Shown: positions 12,012 through 23,640 of the stretch, piece after piece
Numbering within the stretch: position 1 is the stretch's first letter
Layout: each line of letters begins with the position of its first letter
Assembly (NCBI GenBank): GCA_051294375.1
Contig: CM119271.1
Location: 12,639,039-12,703,038 of the forward strand
Origin: Paraspadella gotoi
Taxonomy: Eukaryota > Chaetognatha
Direction: 5' to 3'
Length of the DNA stretch: 64,000 bases
The notes under the pieces: generated by a model
Told to the model about the DNA's origin: nothing
Databases searched by the model: none
Seen by the model: only the letters and a program-made list of their open reading frames with translations
Translations under genes and position numbers: made by a program

Positions 12012-12434
12012 ACATATCTAACCTATAATATCTTTCATTTTAAAGGAATCGAACTATTTGAACATAATGTTTTTGGGTGTCTTCTTTTTTTTGCACAGGA
12101 CTGTACTTCCGGTAAAAATCGCCCTACTTTTTCTGCCAGACGAAAATTAAATTTGACAATGAAAAAAAAGTCGAATAAAAATTGATTAGCGTTTTCGAAC
12201 GGTGACGTGTCAAAAATCGACTTTGCCTGGTTATTCTTTGTCTCTCTACTGCTTGCTTATTCTTACCTTTTTTTTGCTCGTGATAATAAATATAAAGCTG
12301 GCTTTGTAGCAGCACGACTTAAAGCTACCTCGCAGCCTCACTGCTCAATAGTGGGTATTCCGGTACTTTTTTAAAAGGCGCATTTGCTCTTTTTTTTTAA
12401 TTAGAATTACTTAACGTAACGTACTTAAGTAACA
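12012..12434. other. Spacer upstream of the XK-related-like ORF
   Basis: AT-rich sequence with no recognised gene or repeat. It would hold the promoter and 5' untranslated region of the next ORF, but I see no motif good enough to call. Confidence 0.4.
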
Positions 12435-13667
12435 ATGCAATTCGACGTATTGCTCATTGTCAATTCCCTTCTCAACATTGCTGATGTCGGATCAGATTTG
12501 AAAGTCGTTTACAACTATGTCACCTCGTATAACGAAGTTAAAAAGACGATAGGCTATTCTCTTCTTAGCGTACTGATATTTCACGCAGCGCTATCCGGCC
12601 TGATTGGAATGGTACACATCTGCCGTCGGAAATCCGCTTATCCAAGACTCCTTAATAATTTCTTGGGTCTTACTCTGGCCATGCACTTTTTGGGTCTAGG
12701 ATCCTTGCCCATTTCCATCGATAATTATTTGGACGCTCGTCGATCGAAAATCAACGATCGACAAGCGAAAATTAAAAAAAACCTTGAAATAAACATGAAT
12801 CTTCTTCAAATTTTCGTCGAATCTTTTCCGCAACTCATTCTGCAGCATTGCGGCAACTTGTTATCTTGGACGAGCGGCGTGAACACGGTTTGCATCCCGG
12901 GTTACTGGTACGCGCGGAGAGAGAATGAGAAACTTTACGATATTTTACCGAACAAATCTATGATTGAAAGAATAAACGCGACTTGTTCTTGTCGACCATT
13001 GTCCCAGTTCAGCATGTATTATTGCGTCTGGCCGCTCTCCAATTTTTTGGAAATAATTTCCATCGCCCTTTCAACTTTATCGCTGGTCAAATTCGCCGCC
13101 GAGCACCGCCTACAGAGCGCTGTATCGCTGAATCAAATGAAATTGCCCTTCTTGATCCATACTTGCCAAGTTTTTGGCATTTTGTACGGTCTCGTAGGAA
13201 TTAGTACATTTTTTTACCTCGTTTATCTTTTGACATTCAATATTAACTTGTTATTTGTTTTTCTTGCTCCGTTTTCTCTCTTACGAATCTTTACTCCTCT
13301 GGAAATAAAATCTTTCGCTTTAATATTCAAATCAAACTTTGACTTATCGACGAGAAAGTATTTTCTGGGTTCAAACTTTTATACCACGTCTCTATTGATT
13401 GCTCCACTGTGGAACATTGCTTTGTTCTCATTGCTTTTTAATATTCAAAAACGTATTAAAAACACTGACGTGGCAAAAATAAGCTCTGGTACCAATCCAG
13501 GCTTTACATGGTTTAAACGATTTAATTATGATTATGTTCCCCAGCTTTTCATCCTCAGCAGTGTATTTCCAATTACAGGTATTGTTCATAACAGAGGCAA
13601 CTCGCAAAATTTCTCAACTCAGCCACAAAATGTCAGATTAAATCAATGGAAATTTAATTTTTTTTAA
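12435..13667 (+). CDS. XK-related-like multi-pass membrane protein
   Basis: Uninterrupted 410-residue frame. Near the N-terminus ADVGSDLKVVYNY (residues 16-28) resembles the D-x-G-(S/T)-D start of XK/XKR proteins. ESFPQLILQ (129-137) matches the family's E-S-x-P-Q-L-x-L-Q element. Several hydrophobic segments follow (about 42-62, 73-92, 200-218, 240-300 and 320-345). XK-family proteins are membrane proteins, some of them caspase-activated phospholipid scramblases. Length fits the family (about 400-450). A Cys-rich loop (TCSCRPLSQF) lies between segments. The last 25 residues look like read-through, since ACAG followed by GTATTG near 13578 could be a splice donor. The start is the first ATG, after a stretch of stops. 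Another multi-pass family remains possible. Confidence 0.55.
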   Translation: MQFDVLLIVNSLLNIADVGSDLKVVYNYVTSYNEVKKTIGYSLLSVLIFHAALSGLIGMVHICRRKSAYPRLLNNFLGLTLAMHFLGLGSLPISIDNYLDARRSKINDRQAKIKKNLEINMNLLQIFVESFPQLILQHCGNLLSWTSGVNTVCIPGYWYARRENEKLYDILPNKSMIERINATCSCRPLSQFSMYYCVWPLSNFLEIISIALSTLSLVKFAAEHRLQSAVSLNQMKLPFLIHTCQVFGILYGLVGISTFFYLVYLLTFNINLLFVFLAPFSLLRIFTPLEIKSFALIFKSNFDLSTRKYFLGSNFYTTSLLIAPLWNIALFSLLFNIQKRIKNTDVAKISSGTNPGFTWFKRFNYDYVPQLFILSSVFPITGIVHNRGNSQNFSTQPQNVRLNQWKFNFF

Positions 13668-14032
13668 ATACTAAGTCTAAATTTAGGTTTTTCATCGTCA
13701 GGTGGAGCTCTTTTGAATATAGTTTGCGATAAGAGAAAATACTATTTAGACAAGAACTGACGCCTGTCAGTTGGTCTGTTTAGAGTATATAATATGGATT
13801 AAGTATTTTCATTAGGTTGAAGTGAAAATTTGAAATCAAAATTTAGCGAATATATTTTGAAAACTATCTTTATATATAATATATATATCTATATTTTACT
13901 AATATAGTAGCAGACACCTGGTTTTGTATGTAGTACTTCCCCTATATATTGTCAAATTTTTTAAATCTTTTATTTTAAATTCTAATTTCAATATTTATAC
14001 ATTTATATTTTTGTGATTGATACCTGGCTCAG

Positions 14033-15379
14033 TTGATTTATTTTGCCCATCTATGTTATAATTTTTTAAAAGCTGAGAACATAACTTGCATACAGCCATA
14101 TGGATATCTTGATTACAAAAGATGGCTCAATGTGGATTTTCTTGGTTTGAATCGTACGAAGAAAACTTGCGAGAACGAGCTATCTTCGTCAAAAGATGAG
14201 GTTCGCTACAGGTTGGGAAATTTTATGGTTTTAGAATATAACTTGGGTCTCATACTCATCTTGATTCTTCTCGATACGATTTTATTTTCTTTTTACATCT
14301 TTTTACTTTTCTTCTTAAAAAAAGTCAAAAATGAAATTATTTTTGGAGCCATTACATGGGGCACATTAAACGCAGCGATGATGTACGCAAATTTACATCA
14401 CTTTATTAATCACATAAACTATGTTAGTATATACATTCCCAGATATCTTACTCTTCATAATTATAGTTATTTAATCACGAAATCGCGTGTAATTCGTTCA
14501 AAAGTTATTAGAAAAGCACTAGAATCTTATTTACTAAAATCCCAGCGTTTGTTGTACAAATATTGTACGTTCACATCCAATTTTTATATTAGTTTTATTA
14601 CATTTCTAGTTTTGAGCATTTTTCATAAAGTTGTTTTTGAATCAACGAAAGGACGAGTAAAATATTTATTAGTTTCAGTCTTGCTCATTCTCAGCCTATT
14701 CCCCATTTACTTTCTCATAGATATCAAAATGAAAGAAGGATATTGCCTCCACAAATTCTTTATGAAACTTAAAGCGTTTTGTGATTTAGATAAACCTGCT
14801 GAGACCAGCATTAGGCACATGCAAAATACGCTCTCCTCCCTGATAAATCTGCAGACAAAGTGGCTTTTTCTTATGTCGCTTTCCACTCAACCCTTCTTCA
14901 TTTTTTTCGTTGGCTGCTTCATGACGAAAGTCAAGTATAAAAAAAAGAGAGTCGTTTTAAAAATATTAATGCTAAGTTTATGTTTCGTTTTCGTAAGCAT
15001 CACCGAAATAGTAAAATGGAGATCTTCTTCAAAGAAACATTATCATATAAACGAAACATATATATTTCAAAGTTGGGCTTCAGACATAAGTGGGAGAAGT
15101 TTAAATTCAATAATACTCAATCAAATAATCTCTAATGGATTGGAGTATACGCGTCCCGTTAGTATTTTTCAGAGACCATTAAACATTCTAATATTTGAAT
15201 GTCACTACAGCTTTATGAGGGACATCACAAAATCTTTTCATGATAATTTTTACTCAATTAAAAATGGCTATAAGATATTAGTGGAAAAAGCTATTTCTGA
15301 AAGTGAGAGTAGTTCCGTTACGATTTACTGTTTATTAATTCCCTTTTTTATCAATTTTCTTACACTCCACAACTTTTAA
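14033..15379 (+). CDS. Multi-pass membrane protein, unknown
   Basis: Open frame of 448 residues in AT-rich DNA. It has an extracellular-looking N-terminal part with NIT and NRT glycosylation sequons and two Cys, then about six to eight hydrophobic stretches (roughly residues 72-98, 105-125, 190-215, 218-240, 285-305, 322-342 and 435-448). It follows the XK-related-like ORF by about 365 bases in the same direction. An acceptor-like CTCAG lies just before the first codons, so it may be a downstream exon or a tandem neighbour rather than a complete gene. I found no joining phase with the preceding ORF that stays open. No family is recognised; receptor-like or XK-like origin is a guess. Confidence 0.35.
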   Translation: MIYFAHLCYNFLKAENITCIQPYGYLDYKRWLNVDFLGLNRTKKTCENELSSSKDEVRYRLGNFMVLEYNLGLILILILLDTILFSFYIFLLFFLKKVKNEIIFGAITWGTLNAAMMYANLHHFINHINYVSIYIPRYLTLHNYSYLITKSRVIRSKVIRKALESYLLKSQRLLYKYCTFTSNFYISFITFLVLSIFHKVVFESTKGRVKYLLVSVLLILSLFPIYFLIDIKMKEGYCLHKFFMKLKAFCDLDKPAETSIRHMQNTLSSLINLQTKWLFLMSLSTQPFFIFFVGCFMTKVKYKKKRVVLKILMLSLCFVFVSITEIVKWRSSSKKHYHINETYIFQSWASDISGRSLNSIILNQIISNGLEYTRPVSIFQRPLNILIFECHYSFMRDITKSFHDNFYSIKNGYKILVEKAISESESSSVTIYCLLIPFFINFLTLHNF

Positions 15380-16922
15380 CAATTTTACCTTTGCAACAAC
15401 TCTTTACCAAAAACGCTGGACCGCAAGCAATTTGACTTAAATTCATGAAATTAGATCAACCAATATAAAAATTATCCATTCATTTAAAAAATAAGTTATC
15501 TTGCCCCTGACTTTATATTTTTTTTAACTTATGAATGATTCCACTTACTATATAATTTAGAGTGATACTGTTAAATATTTTGCCTCGCTTAAGCTAGTTT
15601 CCGTCTCTCTCCCTAAATTATTTATAATTCTCCGAATTCTTATTTTTTTTTTTGTTGTTGTTTTTTTTTACATTATAATAAAGTGTTTACTAATTAATTC
15701 TTGTTTACCCTCGTCAAACTTACACGGGACTGGTGACACTTGAACGAGCGAAATTCGCTGACGTGAAATAAGAGGATATTTCACAGATACTAAAGATAAA
15801 ATCTTTATGAAAAACCATCAAACATTAATAAAAAGTAATTACCGGAGTAGTACCCGGTTTGTCGGTTCGAGTTTAACTTAAAATGATTGTTTTTGTCAAT
15901 AATCAACTTTTTCACTTACAATTTTTCGTCGACCTACGGTCTCGTTTTTATGCCTTTTCCCTCTTTAACATACACAATTATATGTATGTTAAATTTTTAT
16001 TTGTTACGAGATAGTCTCTCGGTTGTTTGATGCTTTTTTATTATTGAATTCGTATTTTTGTTGCTTACGAAGTATCTGATTGATCAAGTATTTTAAAAGT
16101 CGCTCTCTGATGGTTAGTCCTTATGATTGTACCTTAACCAAAGATATAAAAGAGATGTGCTTACCTAAAACTAAGAGGATAAGTTACCTATGATTCGTGA
16201 CAGTCGGTAAGCATTTAAATGATATTTTGTAATTTTATGTTTAAGCTTAAAGTTGACTATTTTAATAAGTTCTTTTTTTTTTTGTATCTTTAGAAATAGT
16301 CTCCCTTCTACTTGCTTCACGTCTCACGCTCATGTTATGTCTACTACAATAAATATTACTAAATTTACATTCTTCGAATCTCTATAAATAAATAGCAAGT
16401 CAGAAAACACTAGCTCGCTCACGGCGTTACGGTAAAATCCTCAATAATCTATTTCGACTACGGACTTTTAATAAACGCCCTTTAAAGAATGAACTCAATT
16501 ATCATCGAATCTCTGTTGCGCGTTCCTTCACGATCGGTCAGCGATTCACTTCAACTAAGCGGCGGCGTAAGAATAAGACTAAATAAACTCGCGAAAAAGA
16601 AAAACGAATTTGCTTCTAAAAATCTCGTAATAATTCGAAATGCGAAAATTAAAACGATTTCAACGCGCGTCTTTTATTTCGTAAACGCGAACAATTTAAA
16701 ATAAAGACTCTCTTCCGCGAATCGAATTTGCGCTTTAACTTTAACGAAACGCGTTCTTCTTTATAATCGTTTCTATATGTGATGGAAACTCTTTCGGTTC
16801 TACTCTCTCGCTTTCATTGTTTCTTTATGCCATTATAAGTTTGCTTTCCTCTTATTATAAGGGTTGGCTTTGCTTTTATATCTCGGTTTCGTGTCTTGTT
16901 GGTTTAATGAATTTTTGAAATC
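15380..16922. other. AT-rich stretch before the retroelement gag
   Basis: It holds a left terminal-repeat copy at 15440-15512 (listed separately). Otherwise it is AT-rich sequence that may include the 5' LTR and leader of the BEL/Pao element. No LTR pair could be identified because the matching 3' LTR is not in the window. A 71-residue frame at 16489-16704 has no family features. Confidence 0.4.
15440..15512 (-). repeat. Terminal repeat of TIR family T1 (copy A, inverted)
   Basis: It reads ATGAAATTAGATCAACC, then the family's TTATCCATTCATTTAA and TATCTTGCCCCTGACTTT. It is the inverse of the copy ending at 19598. Related copies are at 35685-35830, 43438-43994, 54490-54580 and 61215-61310. Confidence 0.7.
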
Positions 16923-19298
16923 ATGTCTAACTCGTCAATACTCACAAGGGCGGGTAAATTAAAGAAACATCCATTATCCATAGCATTTCACGATTTTAAA
17001 TACAAGTTGCAAGCTGCCCAAACCTCATGTAAGGAGGAAAGTATTAATATTGCAAAACAAGCTCATGAAAGATTGCATACTCTGGCTAGTGAAACATACA
17101 AAGAATTGAAGGGTGAGGGTTTGACTAAGGAAAGGGAACTGAGAATACAAAAGCATTACAAGAATACGAAAAAGAAGAATCCACATTTCATGATCAAATG
17201 GAAGAGTTACTTAAGTCATTAAATACGCCTGCAATAACAATCTTTTGCTCCCTAATGCTCCCAAGTCCGTTTCCATGTCTGGTAGATCTCAAAGCTCAAG
17301 GGCTTCGTCAAAGGGAACCAAATGTAGTGTCAGGAGTTTAAAATTAAAGGAAACGGAAAGAAATATAAACATCAGGAATTATAAATTAATGAAAAGGATC
17401 GTAGCGATCAAAAAGAAAGGGAAGAAAGGGAAAATGCATTAGAATTTGGAAGAAGCCAAAAGGAAACTGCAAAAGGAATGGGAAGAGAAGCAAAGGGAAT
17501 GGGAAGAGAAGCAAAGGGAATGGGAGGAGAAGCAAGTGGAATTAAACAATTTAGCCTTAAATTAAAAAACCAAAGGGAAGACAATGAGAAAAAGAGGGAA
17601 AGGGAAAAGGATGATGGAAAAGGCTGAATTAAGTAAATTAAATGACGATATCCAAATTTTACAAGATGATGCCTCCATTCCTAACACACCCGGTTTACCA
17701 AAGACTCCTTCTGCCTTTGATAAGGTTACACATTGGAATGATATGAATAAACAAGAGAGGGCAAAGGGCAATGACTTGGTTCATTTTGCCTGAAGCTTCT
17801 ACTTTAAATCATGAAGCTCCCTCATTTAATCCATATAAAAGTACGAATTTAAACCCAAGCTTTAGCACTAAGACTCCGGTTCCTCACGCATTGTTTAAAC
17901 CCCAACCATTGAGATCACCACTTGCCCGCCAACAGCATCTGGCAATTCTGGATTCCCATCCACTCCTCAGGTTCCATCCCAACCAAATCAAAGCAATCAA
18001 TTTAAGCCATGATGCCTCCACCTTTATGTTCTTCAGCTCCTACTCAAGCCTTGATCCCAGCATTATTCTGGCATCTTCGCTAAGCTGGAGCGAGCGCGGC
18101 CTAAGGAAGATAAGAGGTGAAGGGTGACAGCTATAGTTTAGCGTCATTCTTATCTCGGTTTATATTGATGTAGAACGACTTCCTGGGGTAGATGATCGTG
18201 AAAGTATCTTGAGTTGTTGAAATGGACGACTGGTGAGGCTTATAATTCCATTAAGCAATTTGAAAATGAACTGGATGGACTAAAGCTTTAGCTTATGCTA
18301 AACAAAAGTTAGTTCATCACTGGGGTTATAGCAACATACTGCTGCTGAAAGATTAGTGACATTATAACAAGACTACTTTAAGTAAAGGCGATCTTGTTGG
18401 TCTTAGAAACCTGTTATGGAGCCTTGAAGAGGCTAAAAACACTGCTCTCATGTCTGGGGATTATGAAGGTTTTTCTAACATCGATCTTGTAAACAATTTG
18501 ATTGATAAGCGCATTCCATTTCTACGTGATAAATGGCAATACTTCCATCACAAGTTGACTGTTTATCAAAAGCAAAAGGAACAATTTGACCATTTCTTAT
18601 ACTTTCTGGATGATCAAGTCAAACAGCTGGAGTCTCCATATGCTCGTCCAAGTTTTCCTCCAAAAGATGTTATTAAAGTGGCAGCTGCTAACACTTCCAT
18701 GACTTTGCAATACTCTAGTAGCTCCAATCATACAAATGAGGATTCTTGGAATAATGGCTCGGCTGATGAAAAGAAATCTAGTGCTACAAAAAATTTTAAT
18801 GACCAAGTAAAAGTTTTAAACATGCCCTTTGTGCACTAGTAAACATTATTTGTCTGGTTGTCCTACATTTTTGAAATGGGACCAAGTACAAAGATTTGAG
18901 TATGCTAAGAATAATCGTTTATGCTTTCGGTGTTTGAATAAACATAAAATTTCTGACTGCAAGATCACAAAGTTATGCTGTAAAACGTGTAACTCTAAAA
19001 ACCACCATTCTTTGCTTCATCGGCAAACAAAAGAAACTCAAGCAGCTGATGATTCCATAAACCAATGTGAAACAAACAATTTCAATGCCATCGCCATCCA
19101 CAAAGTACAGATTTAACATCTGCACAGGTTCTTGCTACAAATGATGGTGGTGTACTTTATCGACCTATAGTCGCCATTCTAGTGAATTACAAGAACAAAG
19201 GTGCATATGTTTATGCATTATTAGATACGGGTAGTACAAGAACATGTTGTTCCACAGAACTATCAGAAAGATTAAATCTTCCCAGACAAAACCATGGN
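16923..19298 (+). mobile_element. Decayed BEL/Pao-type LTR retroelement: gag and protease region
   Basis: Fragments of one polyprotein appear in shifting frames. They comprise a gag start at 16923; a coiled-coil, Glu/Arg/Lys-rich stretch (17400-17600, with three tandem copies of a REWEEKQ-like motif); a DUF1759-like gag core (18200-18836); paired Cys/His clusters of the BEL/Pao zinc-knuckle kind (18829-19060, CFRCLNKHKISDC and CCKTCNSKNHH); and an aspartic protease start, LLDTGSTRTCC (about 19218-19250), as in DUF1758. At least four frameshifts or stops separate these parts, so the copy is dead. Reverse transcriptase, RNase H and integrase are absent: the copy is cut at the N gap. I describe it as it stands and offer no repair. 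Confidence 0.75.
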
Positions 19299-19397
19299 NN
19301 NNNNNNNNNNNNNNNNNNNNNNNNNNNNNNNNNNNNNNNNNNNNNNNNNNNNNNNNNNNNNNNNNNNNNNNNNNNNNNNNNNNNNNNNNNNNNNNNN
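19299..19397. other. Assembly gap (99 N)
   Basis: Gap between the retroelement protease and the next terminal repeat, so the element's 3' part and the ACAP 3' end could be hidden or misjoined here. Confidence 0.99.
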
Positions 19398-19605
19398 CCA
19401 TTGATAGGGAAGCCATATACTCTGGGAGTGAATAAACTGGACTGTGAGAAAGTTCGCGATTGCAGGGTCCTGTAAGAAGATTGTGGCTTTAAACCAAAGT
19501 CAGTGACAAGATAGCTCATTAATTAGATGAAAGGGATAATTTTTCTATTGGTTGTATTATTTTCATAAAAAATATCACACTCTCTTGATTTGATTATTCA
19601 TTTAT
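19398..19605 (+). repeat. Terminal repeat of TIR family T1 (copy B)
   Basis: It begins with ATTGATAGGGAAGCCATA and GGGAGTGAATAAAC and ends with TATTGGTTGTATTATTTTCAT, matching the right end of the element at 43438-43994 with scattered changes. It is inverted relative to copy A at 15440. Confidence 0.7.
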
Positions 19606-22216
19606 TATTCAAATATTCATCTCCGGATAATTGACTAAGCCATCTCTGAAAGACCTTGAGCATGAACCATCGTCGATTCCAAGTCCTGAAGGCGTTCGTC
19701 GTCCGTTTAAAGAGATAACCTTCGATGGCGGCCAAATTGGCTTCTTCCGTCTCGCTGACGATAGGAGGCGCTTGACCGTTGAACGAAACTGAATCTGGGG
19801 GAATGAGGAAAGTAAGAATGGATGCTGATGATGATCCTTGATGATGTTGACGCCGCGGCGGCTGACTCACCCGTGGAGGCGGCGGCTGACTCACCCGTAG
19901 AGGCGGCGGCGGACTCACCCGTGGAGGCGGCGGCTGACTCACCCGTAGAGGCGGCGGCTGACTCGGCGCGAAGGGACGTCTCTCTCTTCTGCACCAAATC
20001 GTGTCGCTCGTCCATCTCCTTCATGCGACTCGACATCTCTGGGGAGTGAGGAGATGAGATGAGATTATGGGGTGGGTAATAGATGAGGATAGAGGATGAA
20101 ATGATGGGGTGAGGAGATGAAATTAGTGAAAATAAGATGTGACGATGACAATATGGGAAAATTAAGAGATGAGATGACGAGAGGAAATGATGAGAAAATG
20201 AGATGAGGATGGATAGATAACCAAAGGAGATGAGATGAAGAGATAAAGGGATGGATAGATGACCGAAGGAGATGAGATGATGGTATGAGGCCCATAAAAT
20301 GATGACCAGATGAAGAGATGATCGCGAAGTGAAGAGAAGAAGGGATAATGATAAGATGGCCACGAGGAAAAGAGAAGGACATGAGAGAATGTAGCCGAGA
20401 TCCCGTCTCAGAACTCACCCAGAACAAAAACTCACCCAGAGAAAAGTTCTCCAAATTAGTGGCGGCGTTTTTGAGGTCGGACTCGACGTCTTGAAAAGAA
20501 TCTGATCCCTGGTGGAAGAATGTCGACTGGGCGTGGACGAAGGAGAGGAGCTGAGGATTTGAAGATGAGATAAAAGGATCGGAGGTGGTGGTTGTCGTGG
20601 TGGATTGGGGAGTCGGGGGCGAACTCGAAATATCTCTCTCTAGTCTCTAGTCTTTCGAAAAAAATATTTTTCTTTTTTTAAAAAAAAACGATGAATCAAA
20701 AAAAAGAGAACAAGTAAACATTCGACTTTTGCATGAAAAAGATTAAAAAAATAGAGTAATTTCGCGAGTTCGACCCAAATTTTAAGTCATTATAACTTGA
20801 TAATCAAAGGTTGAATATGTAAATACAGAATTTATTATTTAACCAAATTATCGTTGACGAAAACATTTCCAAACTTTGTTAAATCTCTATACTCAACGAA
20901 GCCGAAAGGATTAACACAATGGCTACCAAATTAGTATAAAAGTGGAGGTAAAAAGGAAACTGACCGTATCCAAAACGACGAATCTTTGTCTCCCTTGCAA
21001 GAGTCCGATCTGATAGACGTAGTCCATCGCCGTGTGACTGAAGCAGCCTCGGACGGCGGTCAGATAATTGCTCGCCTCCTCGCACTCCGCCTGTCGGCGA
21101 CGAAACGAAAACTCGTTGCTCTTTTGTTGTTTTTTTTACAAAAAAAGGGGGGGGAAATAAAATCCTGACCGGTTTGAGACGAGAGGCGCCCGCGTTTCGA
21201 CTCAACGCCTGATCCAAATCTCCGCTCATTTTTTCGAAGGATTTCTTGGCCTCGCGAACTTTGCGAATGTCTTCTTTGACGAGATCGTGGAGATTCTTGC
21301 AGATGGACCTGCGTTGCGGTGAGATGCGGTGGATGCGATGAGCTCAAACCTTTTAGCAACCTCGACGTCAACTGCCGTCGACCAAACCTGTGCGCCTGCT
21401 CCATGAGGATATTGAAGTAGCCCTGGATTTCCCGCAACAGATCGGCGAAGATGGAGATGTTGGCTTTGAGGATGTAGTCGCCCTCGCCGCCGAAATGAGC
21501 AGCCAACTCCGCTAAGCCTGACGTTTTAGGCAATTTTCAAAAAATGAGTCTTCTTTGAAGGGGGAAAGAAAAAAGGGAAAGAGAAAATAGAAAATACAAA
21601 GTAATGAAAGAGAAAGAGGAGAGGGAAAGAGAAGAGATTAGGGAGAAAAAGGAAAGAGAAGATTAAGGAATACAGATGATGATGATGATGATGATTTCCC
21701 TGACCTGAAACGAAGAGGCCGTTCGACTGGGAATACTGCTTCCCCACTTCGATCATACTCGCGCAGAGACGAACCACCTTCTCTAACTTCAACTCCAAAT
21801 TGTCCACGCTGCTTTCCGTCTTCGTCAAACTAGACGGAAAATACATTTTTAATAAATTAATTCTTGTTAGAATACATTACAAGCATAGTATAAGTGAGTT
21901 TAATGATTTTATATTTGATAATGTGTGCAACAATAAATCATTTTCAAAATATGTTCAGAATCTTCGCAATAAAATGTAAAAATATTTTAAAGATTAATAA
22001 ATACAATATTTTAATTTACTCTACGTAATTAGTTCGCATCTCGTAAAAACCAAAAACGATAAGATAATTGATACCTTTCAGAAAATTATCTTATCGCGTT
22101 ACAATCAAATCTCTCGCCCTAAACCCCATCAAACTCCATCATCATCAACATCAATACCTGGATCGAAATCGAGGGGAATCCTTCAGACATTCTTCGAAGT
22201 TTAACTCGAACTTCAT
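19598..22216 (-). CDS. ACAP: ACAP-family Arf GAP: BAR domain and start of PH domain (3' part missing)
   Basis: ACAP proteins are Arf6 GTPase-activating proteins with BAR, PH, ArfGAP and ankyrin domains that act on endosomal membranes. Exon 1 (ATG at 22216) contains the hallmark FEECLKDSPRFR. Later exons give LEKVVRLCASMIEVGKQYS (about 21740-21835), ISIFADLLREIQGYFN, CKNLHDLVKEDIRKVREAKK (21225-21310), AQSTFFHQGSDSFQDVE (20410-20530) and MSSRMKEMDERHDLVQKRET (about 19985-20045). The PH start is EGYLFKRTTNAFRTWNRRW (19660-19720). The frame then stops after a probable donor (AAG, then GTCTTT at about 19653). No exons for the rest of PH, ArfGAP or ankyrin repeats are found before the retroelement, so the gene is cut by insertion, rearrangement or misassembly. 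The exon ending near 19944 carries a 24-bp repeat with multiplied donors. Confidence 0.85.
19865..19984 (-). repeat. 24-bp tandem repeat carrying splice donors in ACAP
   Basis: Plus-strand words ACTCACCC at 19865, 19889, 19913 and 19937 are exactly 24 bases apart, and a fifth unit at 19961 has ACTCGGCG. On the coding strand each of the four reads ACGG, then GTGAGTCAG, a near-perfect 5' splice site. If unspliced the array encodes SAAASTGE repeats in frame. Joining any of the four donors to the next exon (after CCCCCAG near 19796) gives the same phase. Confidence 0.85.
20046..20400 (-). repeat. GATGAGATGA-rich degenerate intronic repeat
   Basis: Within an ACAP intron, GAGATGAGATGA, GGATGGATAGATGA and similar words recur without a strict period. 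The long minus-strand frames here encode only low-complexity Ser/His/Leu/Ile strings. Confidence 0.6.
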
Positions 22217-22759
22217 TGTTTTTGTTTATTATTTCGCGAGAAAGAGTGAGAGCGAGACGCGGTCGATTTACGAAGCGAGATATTTTAATCCTTTTGGGGA
22301 GAAGGGTCAGAGTTCAAGAGACGACCTCTCGCGACGAACTCGAGACGAAAGTCGTCGTCGAGTTGGAATAGATCGTCGCGCGGCGTCGAAGACTCTTCTC
22401 CATCACTCAGACGTCGGAGGGGGACAAACGGCGCACCTTCAACGCTTCCGTCGAGCGAAGGGTTTTCTTTTCTACGTTTGTAAATGTAATTACAAAAAAA
22501 ATAGCGGGAGTTTTTATAAAAATTCCGGTTTTTTAATTCAGTTTTATCGTCGATTTATCTTTTTTAGATTTTAGTTTACGATTTTAAATCCGACGGTCGA
22601 ATTGAAAGGAGGATCATTTTCTCGATTTTTCAGGAGAAAGAGAGAGAGAGAGAGAGAGAGAGAAAGGAGGAGAGTGTTGGGGGCGGAAGCGCCCTGGTAT
22701 CGATCGGACGATTCACGGATCCGCCCGAGGGGTCAAACTCGCGCGTTCTCGACCATCGA

Positions 22760-22788
22760 GGGAGAAGAGAGAGAGAGAGACGAGAGAG

Positions 22789-22842
<54 letters not shown>
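22760..22842 (+). repeat. (GA)n microsatellite
   Basis: GA dinucleotide tract with a few CGA interruptions at its start. Confidence 0.9.
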
Positions 22843-22845
<3 letters not shown>

Positions 22846-23640
22846 GGCCGCGAATTGGATCAAATCTTTGCTACAGTTTCTCTGTTGTCTTCTTTTATTT
22901 TTCGGGGAAAAGGCGAGAGGGAGGGGGGGAGAGATCGCGAAAGATTCCCAGTGGCCGCGCGTGTTTAATGTCGAGAGGAGAAAAAAAGGCTTAGCGTCTG
23001 GATGGAGATTTTTGTAAGTTTGAGAACGAAAATGGGAAAACTGAAGAAAAAAAAAGGTTTAATTCAACGACGCAGTTTTTTTCTTTTTGGATTTACTCTT
23101 TCTTTTTTCTTTTTCTTTTTTTTTGTAGCGAGAGACAATGACGATGAAAAAAAAGGCAATTTCGGCAAGACTTGTTCAAATATCCCCGTTAAAATTTGTA
23201 ATTTTTTGAGCAATGTTTTTTTTTGTCCCGTAACGGATTTAAAAAAAAAATGGGAAAAAAAATTTTGCTGTCAGGAAACAAAAGACATATTATGAGATTG
23301 TGTGGACGAAAGGACATTATAATAAAGAAAAATCATTTTTAATTGTCCATAGGAAGCGATTAGGCTCCGCGAGAATAAATAATATTTATGTATCCGTTAG
23401 CGAATGAATATAAGCAAACAAAAAAATAGGTAATGAAAGGTATATCGGTTGCCGTCTGTACACAGAAGGAAAAAAAAATGGCCGATACAAAGACTACTGA
23501 ATTAAAAAGAAAATATTTTATCATTTTCATCGTGAAAACCCAAAGAGAAAAGAAAAAACTAAATTTTGCGAGTAAAGGACGAACCGGGGATCAATAGACC
23601 AAAATTAAGATAATGATAACTCGGAAATGTGCTCCTCTAC

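Noticed and set aside
16489-16704. 71-residue plus-strand ORF
   Set aside because: Short, no conserved motif, in the AT-rich leader before the retroelement.
19707-20363. 218-residue minus-strand ORF
   Set aside because: Only its last part overlaps the ACAP exon; the rest is a chance frame through a GATGA-rich intron.
22602-22994. 130-residue plus-strand ORF
   Set aside because: Mostly Arg/Glu from GA repeats, with no acceptor, donor or family feature.
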